Of a stretch of 22,062 nucleotides of DNA, positions 16,067 to 22,062 are shown piece by piece. The position numbers were made by a program, and so were the translations under genes. Position 1 is the stretch's first letter, and the number at the start of each line of letters is the position of its first letter. The notes beneath the pieces were generated by a model. The model saw only the letters and a program-made list of their open reading frames with translations, was not told where the DNA came from and made no database searches. This DNA comes from an uncultured Coprococcus sp. (GTDB lineage: Bacteria; Bacillota; Clostridia; Lachnospirales; Lachnospiraceae). The stretch covers positions 1 to 22,062 of the forward strand of contig URJU01000015.1 in assembly GCA_900548315.1 (NCBI GenBank). The letters are read 5' to 3'.

Positions 16067-17377
16067 TTACTTGTCTTCCTCTGCGATGTACTCGTTCATC
16101 TGTGTTGCGAAGTCCTTACATGACTGCTCCATCTTTGATGTGTCTGCCCATGCATCTGCGAAGAAGGTCTGTGCTGCCTGTGACCATACTGTTGAATTGT
16201 ATGTGTAAGGTCTGAGTATAAGCTCATTTGTTACGCCTGGAACTGTTGACTCCTTTGTGATATCAAGGTAAGCGTTGAGGTTGAACTTGTCTGTGCATTT
16301 AACCCACTTGTCTGATGTGTTGTTGTAAGCTGACATTGTTACACCGAGCTCAGCCTGCTTCTCCTGCATCTCCTTTGAACCGAACCACTCGATAAGCTTC
16401 CAGCAGTCATCTGGTCTCTTTGTGTCTGCTGATGCAGCCCATCCAAGTCCGTTACATATAGAAGTTCTCATACCTGTTGTCTTGTCATATGGAAGAATTG
16501 CTACATCACAGTTCTCAACGAGATACTCGTTGTCAAGGAATCCTGCTGTCATCCATGAACCCTGTGTGATCATTGCTACTGTGCCTGACTGGAACATAAC
16601 GTCTGTACCTGTCTCTGACATTGTTGTTGCTGGTGGACAGCAATCCTTGAGGAGCTTTCCTACATAATCCATAGCCTTGATAGTGTTGGCATCATCATAT
16701 CCTGACTTTGTGTGATCGTCATTTACGATGTAACCGCCCATTGAGTAAACCATGTTGTAGTAAGTATCCTGATCGTTTGATGTGTTCATACAGAAACCGT
16801 ACTGTGAACCGTCATCCTTTGTGAGTTTCTTAGCTGCATCATAGAGATCATCCCATGTCCAGTTCTCATTTGGATACTCAAGTCCTGCATCATCGAACAT
16901 CTTCTTGTTGTACCAGAGAGCGATTGTGTCGTAATCCTTTGGTATTGCATAATATGAACCATCATATGTGTAGAGCTCTGTAATCTCTGACATATAGTTG
17001 CTCATATCAACTTTGTCACTCTTTTCGATGTAGTCATCAAGCTTTAAGAGCTTGTTGTTCTTCATGTACATCTGTGAGTTGTTGGAGTGCATCCAGAATA
17101 CATCCGGCATATCTCCACCTGATGCTCCAGCCTCAAGAAGTGTCCAGTATGAATCCCACTCCTTAACCTGTACATCAACCTTGATTCCTGTCTCTTCTGT
17201 GAAGAGATCACATATCTGCTGCAGACCCTTCTGCTGGTTGTTATCCCAGATAACTACCTCAAGTGCATCCTTGCTGCTGCCGCCCTTACTTCCATCGCCG
17301 CCGCCACATGCGCACAGTGAAAATGCTGTTGCCGCTGCAAGCCCTACTGCTACTGCTTTCTTCATTGTTCTTCTCAT
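16067..17377 (-). CDS. Extracellular sugar-binding lipoprotein (CUT1 ABC transporter)
   Basis: This is the solute-binding protein that captures the sugar outside the cell and delivers it to the two permeases (436 residues). The N terminus has a lipoprotein signal: MRRTMKK, a hydrophobic stretch, and the lipobox LCAC with Cys24 as the lipid-modified residue, followed by a Gly/Ser/Lys linker. The mature part has the family 1 binding-protein pattern: VIWDNNQQKGLQQICDLF, DVFWMHSNNSQMYMKNNKLLKLDDYI, AIPKDYDTIALWYNKKMFDDAGL and TWDDLYDAAKKLT. The start at 17377 follows GGAGG by eight bases. It is the first gene of the operon that ends with alpha-galactosidase, so raffinose, melibiose or stachyose are the most likely ligands (inferred from context). 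Expression probably depends on the AraC-type regulator at 18696-19619. Confidence 0.95.
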   Translation of the reverse strand: MRRTMKKAVAVGLAAATAFSLCACGGGDGSKGGSSKDALEVVIWDNNQQKGLQQICDLFTEETGIKVDVQVKEWDSYWTLLEAGASGGDMPDVFWMHSNNSQMYMKNNKLLKLDDYIEKSDKVDMSNYMSEITELYTYDGSYYAIPKDYDTIALWYNKKMFDDAGLEYPNENWTWDDLYDAAKKLTKDDGSQYGFCMNTSNDQDTYYNMVYSMGGYIVNDDHTKSGYDDANTIKAMDYVGKLLKDCCPPATTMSETGTDVMFQSGTVAMITQGSWMTAGFLDNEYLVENCDVAILPYDKTTGMRTSICNGLGWAASADTKRPDDCWKLIEWFGSKEMQEKQAELGVTMSAYNNTSDKWVKCTDKFNLNAYLDITKESTVPGVTNELILRPYTYNSTVWSQAAQTFFADAWADTSKMEQSCKDFATQMNEYIAEEDK

Positions 17378-17501
17378 AAAACCTTCCTCCTTTTACATAC
17401 CCGGCAGGATTTACGACACCCACATTCTCTTTCATACCCTGAATTCTGCGTCCTGTTCTGCCGGTTCGCCTTACGGCGTTCTGTGTGCTTTCTATGATTG
17501 A

Positions 17502-17530
17502 ATTATAAAATTTTGGTGAAGATTTTTACA
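17502..17530 (-). promoter_or_regulatory. Candidate promoter of the alpha-galactoside operon
   Basis: A consensus -10 TATAAT (17502-17507) has only a poor -35 (TGTAAA at 17525-17530, 17 bp away). This is the pattern expected of an activator-dependent promoter. It predicts a leader of about 120 bases, with complementary CCGGCAG/CTGCCGG segments at 17401 and 17458. Confidence 0.5.
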
Positions 17531-17555
17531 TGGAAAAATGTCAAAATGTCATGGG

Positions 17556-17681
17556 TTTTTGTCACAAATGTATATTTTTAAGTAGTTAAGTTCGCTATTT
17601 TTGTGCTATTTTATGGTAAAATGTAGAATACATATGGGAAATTGTAAAACATGCTATATTATGACATGTATTTTTGTGCTA
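17556..17681. promoter_or_regulatory. Perfect 13-bp direct repeat in the divergent intergenic region: putative operators
   Basis: TATTTTTGTGCTA occurs at 17596-17608 and 17669-17681, 73 bp apart (close to seven helical turns). A shorter TTTTTGT match lies at 17556, 42 bp before the equivalent position (four turns). The region 17378-17771 has no gene. Beyond these repeats it holds the promoter and leader noted separately. Confidence 0.55.
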
Positions 17682-17771
17682 TAGTTAACTTACATTATTC
17701 GGGCAGCTGATCATACATATCAGCAAAGGTTATGTCTACTATCTACATTAATTAATATCAGGAGGGAACTT

Positions 17772-18584
17772 ATGAACATATTCAGCAGCGATGGCTGGTT
17801 TGCCAGAATCTTTGGCACAATTGGCGACATTATAGTAGTGAACATTCTATTCATAATATGCAGCATTCCAATATTCACCATGGGTGCGTCAATGAGTGCC
17901 ATGTACTACACATTACTTAAAAAACAGCGGACAGGTGAGACCGGAGGAATTATAAAACTATTCTTCAAGGGTTTCAAAGACAATTTCAAAAAATCCACCA
18001 TAGCATGGCTCTTATTCCTGCTGATAGCCTTTGTATTCTCGCTGGACTTCAATCTCTTTGGCAAAGGTGGTCCTCAGGAAAACAAGCTCATGTATTACAC
18101 CAGTGTGATCTTCTTCATATTGATATGCTTTATCGCCATCTATCTGTTCCCAGTGATAAGCGCATTTGAGAATACATTAAAGAACCTCATACTCCAGTCC
18201 ATATATATGGCGGCAAAGAATTTTATATTAACCATTATTATAATGATACTTTACACACTGCCTGCATATTTCCTGCTTGCCAGCCCACAGGTGTTCATGG
18301 TAGGCATCTTCATACTTATAGTGTGCGGATTTGGGCTGATAGCTTATCTGTCATCATTCATGTTCATAAAGGCATTTTCACCATACCTCGAAGATGTCAC
18401 CAAACAGTACACTGATGACAATCCAGACTCATGGATGAGATCAAATGAAGTATCAGATGATCCCTCAGGTGAATCAGACAGCAAAATCCTGCCGGATAAG
18501 TCATCTTCCGATCAGGTATCTTCCGGCCAGAAGGATTCCAGAAAGGTCACTAAAAAGCTGGAAGTCAGCAATTCCAATAAATAA
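17772..18584 (+). CDS. DUF624 family membrane protein
   Basis: This 270-residue protein has the DUF624 pattern (YesL/YteU-type). It shows an N-terminal GWFARIFGTIGDIIVVNILFIICSIPIFTMGAS segment (about residues 8-40), the Met-Tyr-Tyr-Thr-Leu-Leu turn, and four or five further membrane helices to about residue 210. Members are small integral membrane proteins of unknown biochemical role, often placed beside CUT1 sugar importers, as here. It is divergent from the binding-protein gene and shares its intergenic control region. AGGAGGG ends five bases before the ATG. The C-terminal tail of about 55 residues is hydrophilic and rich in Ser, Asp and Lys. It looks disordered and is an odd addition. A bidirectional terminator follows. 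Confidence 0.9.
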   Translation: MNIFSSDGWFARIFGTIGDIIVVNILFIICSIPIFTMGASMSAMYYTLLKKQRTGETGGIIKLFFKGFKDNFKKSTIAWLLFLLIAFVFSLDFNLFGKGGPQENKLMYYTSVIFFILICFIAIYLFPVISAFENTLKNLILQSIYMAAKNFILTIIIMILYTLPAYFLLASPQVFMVGIFILIVCGFGLIAYLSSFMFIKAFSPYLEDVTKQYTDDNPDSWMRSNEVSDDPSGESDSKILPDKSSSDQVSSGQKDSRKVTKKLEVSNSNK

Positions 18585-18590
18585 GGACAT

Positions 18591-18654
18591 AAAAACAGGA
18601 TATACATCCCATGTCATCACATATACGACATATGGAATGTATATCCTGTTTTTT
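18591..18654. terminator. Bidirectional terminator between DUF624 and AraC-type genes
   Basis: A stem of about 17 bp (AAAACAGGATATACAT and complement) surrounds an AT-rich loop with further pairing. It has five A residues on the left and six T residues on the right. It separates two convergent genes. Confidence 0.9.
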
Positions 18655-18695
18655 AGTATCATATCAATAGCGCTCTCTGGTAGCTATACTCTCAT

Positions 18696-19619
18696 CTAAA
18701 GCTTAGATGCCTCATGGTCACCCTTGGCTTTGCCTGTCTCAAGCTCCACCTCTAGATTTCGAAATGATTTCGGGCTCATCCCGAACTTCTGCTTAAATGC
18801 CTTTGAGAATGAAAGCGAATCCTCATAACCACACTGGTATGCGATTATATTGATCTGTTCCTTTGAAGATCTAAGCAAACTTGCAGCTTTCTCCAATCGG
18901 AAATTAATCAGATATTCCTGTGGTGAGACACCCATCTCCTTCTTGAAGCTTCCTGTCAGATGACTTCTGCTTATCCCTATGAAATCAGCAATATCATCTA
19001 TCTTGATCTTGTTCATATACTTCTCAGTGATGAAATCAACTGCCGCCTTGACGTATATCTTACTTGGATACTCTACATTGTCATTCTCCTGCTGACCAGA
19101 TGTATTGTCCTCCATAATAGTAGCAAACAACATCATAAGTGCACTCTGTCTCTTGACCTCGTTTATACGTGTGATCTGCGAATACTCAAGCATATTGTTT
19201 ATACATGTTGCACATGTGTCCATCTGCTCGATCTTAATAATTGGAGAATCCTTCTTATAACCCATGGACTCTATGAAATCCTCAGCTCTGTATCCGTGAA
19301 ATCCTACCCACATATAACTCCAAGGATCATCATCATCTGCCTTGTATATGGTTTCTTCTCCCGGTCTGATGATGAAAGCCTGTCCCGCCTCCAGCTCATA
19401 ACTCTTACCACCTATAGTGAATACTCCCTTGCCTTTTTTTACGATATGGATGACGTATGACTCCCTCACATATGGTCCGAACTTCCACCCCTTGATGCAA
19501 TCCTCTCTGCCACAATAGTCCAGACTGATTGCGGTACCCCACATATAGGAGTTAGACAATTGGAGATCTTCCAGGCAAGCAAAACCAACACTGTCTGTTA
19601 AACCAACTTTTCTTACCAT
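18696..19619 (-). CDS. AraC-family regulator, MsmR/RafR-like, probable activator of the alpha-galactoside operon
   Basis: This is a 307-residue transcription factor. Residues about 25-105 form an AraC-type sugar-binding cupin (RESYVIHIVKKGKGVFTIGG, EAGQAFIIRPGEET, then PWSYMWVGFHG), a pattern shared with MsmR and RafR regulators of oligosaccharide operons. Residues about 190-288 form the double helix-turn-helix: IDDIADFIGISRSHLTGSFKKEMG and, second, INIIAYQCGYEDSLSFSKAFKQKFG followed by SPKSFR. The ATG at 19619 has AAAGGA with a six-base gap; the longer frame from 19682 reaches back across the promoter -10 and is rejected. It lies next to DUF624 and the sugar operon. Motif TTGTGCTA in its own promoter matches the core of the 13-bp repeats near the operon promoter. 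Role as activator is inferred from family and position. Confidence 0.93.
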   Translation of the reverse strand: MVRKVGLTDSVGFACLEDLQLSNSYMWGTAISLDYCGREDCIKGWKFGPYVRESYVIHIVKKGKGVFTIGGKSYELEAGQAFIIRPGEETIYKADDDDPWSYMWVGFHGYRAEDFIESMGYKKDSPIIKIEQMDTCATCINNMLEYSQITRINEVKRQSALMMLFATIMEDNTSGQQENDNVEYPSKIYVKAAVDFITEKYMNKIKIDDIADFIGISRSHLTGSFKKEMGVSPQEYLINFRLEKAASLLRSSKEQINIIAYQCGYEDSLSFSKAFKQKFGMSPKSFRNLEVELETGKAKGDHEASKL

Positions 19620-19670
19620 AACCCGTCCTTTCTTTACTACTTCTTTGCCACCCTGACTAAACCCATTTTT

Positions 19671-19699
19671 ATTGTAGCACAATGTTTAATTAATGACAA
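19671..19699 (-). promoter_or_regulatory. Promoter of the AraC/MsmR-like gene
   Basis: The minus strand reads TTGTCA (19694-19699), a 17-bp spacer, then TACAAT (19671-19676). Each hexamer differs from consensus at one base. TTGTGCTA (19675-19682) overlaps the -10, and a related TTTTTTGTG (19716-19724) lies upstream. Both fit autoregulation. Confidence 0.75.
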
Positions 19700-19734
19700 A
19701 ACTTTTTACCATATACACAAAAAATGCACAATAT

Positions 19735-19770
19735 AAAAGTGCGGGATTTTTATTAGTATCCCGCACTTTT
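19735..19770 (-). terminator. Terminator after the Yip1-like gene
   Basis: A perfect 13-bp stem AAAAGTGCGGGAT and complement (19735-19747 with 19758-19770) with a 10-base loop. It is followed on the minus strand by TTTTATATT, partly from the stem itself. It lies 55 bases past the stop codon of the gene at 19825. Confidence 0.8.
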
Positions 19771-19824
19771 ATAATCTGTCCGCCCTGCTGAACAAGTGTC
19801 AGTAGGACTTCTTATTCTATGTAT

Positions 19825-20910
19825 TTATGATAACCAGTCAAGGTATCCAAATACTTCTGCAGCATGCTTGAAGTAATACATTACCTGCTCTGCACATGCA
19901 CCACTGTCAAATATCTTTTGTGCGATGTTGTCAAATACAGTGATAAGGAAGATCGATATAACAACAGCTGCTATGATTGCGTATAATCTGTTGTTGTCAT
20001 CAAGATCCAGACTCTCATATGCAGCATGGGCTGCAACAAGGATTCCACCGATACTTATCGCTGCAAAGAGAATATATGCAAATCCGCCTATGATTCCGCT
20101 GAGAAAACCGACCTTGTGAAGGATTCCTGAGATGATCTCAAATACGATTCCGACTACAACAGCAATCGTCTCATATACAGCAATCGTTCCTGACACATTT
20201 ATCGCCTTGCCAAATGTCATTCCGCCCTTGAATATGATTCCGCCCGATATGAAAAGTCCTGCTGTTATGATGATATTTGCAATTATCATAAATACCAGCA
20301 TATAGAATCCTCTGCCGAGGGCTGGTCCAAAATCCATACCCATGATGAGAAGTCCTATAAGTGAAAATACAAAAGTAACAACTGCATTTACACCTATGAG
20401 TATTCCGCCTGAAACCATATTCTCACTCTCGACCATCTCGCCCGCCGTATCAGCAGGTGTCTTGAAAAGTCCAAGTATATTTTTAAGAATACCGTTTATC
20501 ATGTCATTTGCTGCTGACGATTTCTTAGCCTGTTGCTGGCCATACTGCTGATTCATCTGTGGCTGGCCATAACCCTGCTGACCATACATCTGCTGATTCA
20601 TCTGTCCCTGACCGTAGCCCTGCTGACCGTACATCTGCTGGTTCATTTGTGGCTGACCATAGCCCTGCTGACCGTACATCTGCTGGTTCATCTGTCCCTG
20701 ACCATAGCCTTGCTGACCATACATCTGCTGGTTCATCTGTCCCTGACCATAACCCTGCTGACCATACATCTGCTGATTCATCTGTGGCTGGCCATATGCA
20801 CCTGTCTGTGCCTGGCTGTATGCACCTGTCTGCTGATTTGCCTGAGCCTGATCTGACGATGGGCTTTCTCCCTGTGGCTGACCAAACTGCTGATCCTGAT
20901 TTTCGTTCAT
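19825..20910 (-). CDS. Yip1-like membrane protein with YGQ-rich low-complexity N-terminal tail
   Basis: This 361-residue protein has two halves. Residues 1-128 are almost entirely Gln, Gly, Tyr, Met, Asn and Ala. They include five exact 15-residue units MNQQMYGQQGYGQGQ or ...GQPQ (44-118) and a shortened sixth. Residues about 135-361 begin with an amphipathic ILKNILGLFKTPAD segment. About five membrane helices follow (MVSGGILIGVNAVVTFVFSLIGLLIMG and on), matching the general YIP1 pattern, including AAHAAYESLDLDDNNRLYAII. Function is unknown. The start at 20910 (ATG) follows GGAGG by 11 bases. A TTG at 20928 overlaps that ribosome site and is unlikely. It is the third gene of a minus-strand membrane-protein cluster, with a possible internal promoter at 20992-21021. 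The tail resembles phase-separating prion-like regions such as that of FUS; this comparison concerns composition only. Confidence 0.87.
   Translation of the reverse strand: MNENQDQQFGQPQGESPSSDQAQANQQTGAYSQAQTGAYGQPQMNQQMYGQQGYGQGQMNQQMYGQQGYGQGQMNQQMYGQQGYGQPQMNQQMYGQQGYGQGQMNQQMYGQQGYGQPQMNQQYGQQQAKKSSAANDMINGILKNILGLFKTPADTAGEMVESENMVSGGILIGVNAVVTFVFSLIGLLIMGMDFGPALGRGFYMLVFMIIANIIITAGLFISGGIIFKGGMTFGKAINVSGTIAVYETIAVVVGIVFEIISGILHKVGFLSGIIGGFAYILFAAISIGGILVAAHAAYESLDLDDNNRLYAIIAAVVISIFLITVFDNIAQKIFDSGACAEQVMYYFKHAAEVFGYLDWLS
20557..20781. repeat. Five in-frame 45-bp tandem repeats
   Basis: Five contiguous 45-bp units each encode 15 residues. They differ mainly at synonymous positions and at one Gly/Pro codon. 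They belong to the Yip1-like gene. Because 45 is a multiple of three, copy changes keep the frame. Confidence 0.95.
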
Positions 20911-20991
20911 TTGTTGATTTACCTCCAATTCCTTTTCCCTATGATCTTTTATATCTCAACTAGCATGATAACAAATACCATTCCTTTTGTC

Positions 20992-21021
20992 ATCATATCT
21001 AATTCTTGTAATATCCGTCAA
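20992..21021 (-). promoter_or_regulatory. Possible internal promoter for the Yip1-like gene
   Basis: The minus strand reads TTGACG (21016-21021), an 18-bp spacer, then TATGAT (20992-20997). Each hexamer is one base from consensus. The -35 lies inside the end of the upstream small gene. Confidence 0.4.
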
Positions 21022-21214
21022 AATGATTTATCTCACTCTGACTGTCATATATCGCATGATACGACAATGTCGTATAATCTATATACGAAACTTCCTTCAT
21101 TTCGTCCTGTCCAATATTATTTGACCTCACAAGAGCAGACAGAACAATTCCTATCGTAAGAAATATTCCACATGCAACACCCACAGCAACAAACACAAAT
21201 GTTAACGAACCCAT
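20999..21214 (-). CDS. Small single-span membrane protein (71 residues)
   Basis: I do not recognise a family. Residues about 4-28 form one hydrophobic helix (LTFVFVAVGVACGIFLTIGIVL), followed by a short basic turn and a polar, Tyr/Ser/Asp-rich tail of about 40 residues. The ATG at 21214 overlaps the last 13 bases of the upstream gene. It is preceded by AGGAAAGGCAGGA, so translational coupling is likely. The overlap and ribosome site support a real gene despite its size. With its upstream neighbour and the Yip1-like gene it forms a run of membrane proteins in one direction. It might be a small partner or regulator of the neighbouring membrane protein. Confidence 0.75.
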   Translation of the reverse strand: MGSLTFVFVAVGVACGIFLTIGIVLSALVRSNNIGQDEMKEVSYIDYTTLSYHAIYDSQSEINHFDGYYKN

Positions 21215-22015
21215 GTTTTATCCTGCCTTTCCTTCACATATTCAATAGTTCCTGAACTTCTGAATCTGTGAATATCAATTCTCGACCTGTGGAGCTTATT
21301 GATAGCCCTCCAGAAATATATGACACAGTTGACCACCAGAAATATATAGGCGCCAACAATATACATAATGATTTCAGAACCAAGCATCCAGATACTCATT
21401 ATGAAATTTCCCATAAGTACCGAAAGCCATGTACAGAATGTAACCATTATTGTCATGAGTATACCTATGGACGCTCCAACCTTAAATCTGTTTGATGGGA
21501 CATTGCCCACAACTTTTCCGGTCTGACCATTTACTGCAACTGTATAAAGTATCCCCTGATACTGAAATGTCATGAACCATACCGGAAACAACGCATATTC
21601 TACATCTGACAATTCTATCTCTGTCTTTTCATCAGTGACATGATAATCTTTAAACCGTTTATCTTCCGGATCTCCAAGCATCTCGTTCCGAAGAGCTTTG
21701 TCACTCTTCTCCTTTGCCGCTGCTGCGATCACTTTTGCAGGAACATCATATCTGTCCGTATAAAATCCCGAAAGATATTCCGGTGAAAATGCCAGTACTC
21801 TGTCAATATCATACGGCTCAAGCCTCGATGATATGTTGTCGTTCAATCTGCGTGATGCATCACCTGGTACCCTTGACACTATACATTCCGCATCCTTCAT
21901 ACAGTTATGTATTATTTTCTCTGTATCGTTTTTTCGGGAATTCTGGGTAACCGAATCTAACCATTTGCTATCGCCGCCTGTACGCACTTCCCTTTTATTC
22001 TCAGTGAATATATAT
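21202..22015 (-). CDS. C-terminal part of a membrane protein, 5' end missing at the contig edge
   Basis: This is a partial gene: about 270 genomic residues are present and the true start lies beyond the contig. An apparent ATG at 22044 is inside adapter sequence and gives the known artefact peptide MGSEMCIRDR. The visible protein has a charged soluble region with EYLSGFYTDRYDV, then a YALFPVWFMTFQYQGILYTVAVNGQTGKVVGNVP region, and two membrane helices. In Firmicutes this NGQTGKVVG pattern typically follows an N-terminal zinc-ribbon domain, so the missing part probably carries one; that is from general knowledge and is not visible here. Its stop overlaps the start of the 71-residue gene by 13 bases. 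Function is unknown. Confidence 0.85.
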
Positions 22016-22062
22016 CTGTCTCTTATACACATCTCCGAGCCCACGAGACGCGTAGTAATCTC
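22016..22062 (-). other. Nextera adapter plus i7 index (not genomic)
   Basis: The Tn5 mosaic end (CTGTCTCTTATACACATCT) and the read-2 adapter complement occupy 22016-22049. The 8-base i7 index GCGTAGTA follows at 22050-22057 (it matches my memory of Nextera index N719). The last five bases, ATCTC, begin the P7 flow-cell sequence. Confidence 0.98.

Noticed and set aside
10912..17377. Missing ATPase as a sign of a broken importer
   Set aside because: CUT1 sugar importers in Firmicutes commonly use a shared MsmK-type ATPase encoded elsewhere; all genes present look intact.
20557..20781. Regular repeats as a possible CRISPR array
   Set aside because: The 45-bp units are contiguous with no unique spacers, and they encode an in-frame protein repeat.
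20533..20963. Plus-strand repetitive frames (Leu-His-rich and Ala-Asp-His-rich)
   Set aside because: They are shadows of the 45-bp repeats of the Yip1-like gene and have no ribosome site.
22016..22044. Start codon for the last gene at 22044
   Set aside because: It lies inside the sequencing adapter; the true start is off the contig.

Overview
The window is one assembled contig from a low-to-moderate GC Firmicute, most likely a gut Lachnospiraceae member (Coprococcus/Butyrivibrio-like; this is inferred from gene content, strong AGGAGG ribosome sites, a T-box leader and Clostridia-style proteins, and is not proven to genus). Both extreme ends are Illumina Nextera adapter sequence rather than genome: bases 1-29 and 22016-22062. 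Genomic sequence is therefore about 30-22015, and the rightmost gene is cut off.

Layout. 30-3560: on the minus strand, a sodium:alanine (AGCS) symporter with an unusual extra extracellular domain, and a membrane-anchored metallophosphoesterase. 3488-7127: ileS (isoleucyl-tRNA synthetase), preceded by a strong promoter and an Ile-specific T-box leader with its terminator. 7195-8145: a membrane protein with a Gln/Gly/Phe-rich repeat tail. 8290-10825: an AraC-family regulator divergent from a MATE efflux pump. The regulator's own promoter carries two identical 11-bp direct repeats exactly 21 bp apart.

10824-19699 is an alpha-galactoside utilisation locus. On the minus strand lie a solute-binding lipoprotein, two CUT1 ABC permeases, an unrecognised membrane-anchored protein and a GH36 alpha-galactosidase. 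Divergent to them is a DUF624 membrane protein, and beyond it an AraC/MsmR-like regulator. The likely flow is capture of raffinose/melibiose-type sugars by the lipoprotein, import through the two permeases powered by an ATPase encoded elsewhere (none is in the window), and intracellular cleavage of terminal galactose. A perfect 13-bp direct repeat in the divergent intergenic region shares its core (TTGTGCTA) with the regulator's own promoter, which suggests a small regulon.

19735-22015: a minus-strand cluster of membrane proteins. It comprises a Yip1-like protein with a FUS-like YGQ-rich repeat tail, a 71-residue single-span protein, and the C-terminal part of a larger membrane protein cut by the adapter.

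I do not see a defence system, mobile element, CRISPR array, rRNA or tRNA. The most unusual items are the domain inserted in the AGCS transporter, the two independent glutamine-rich repeat tails on membrane proteins, the unknown protein inside the galactoside operon, and the two sets of putative AraC operators.
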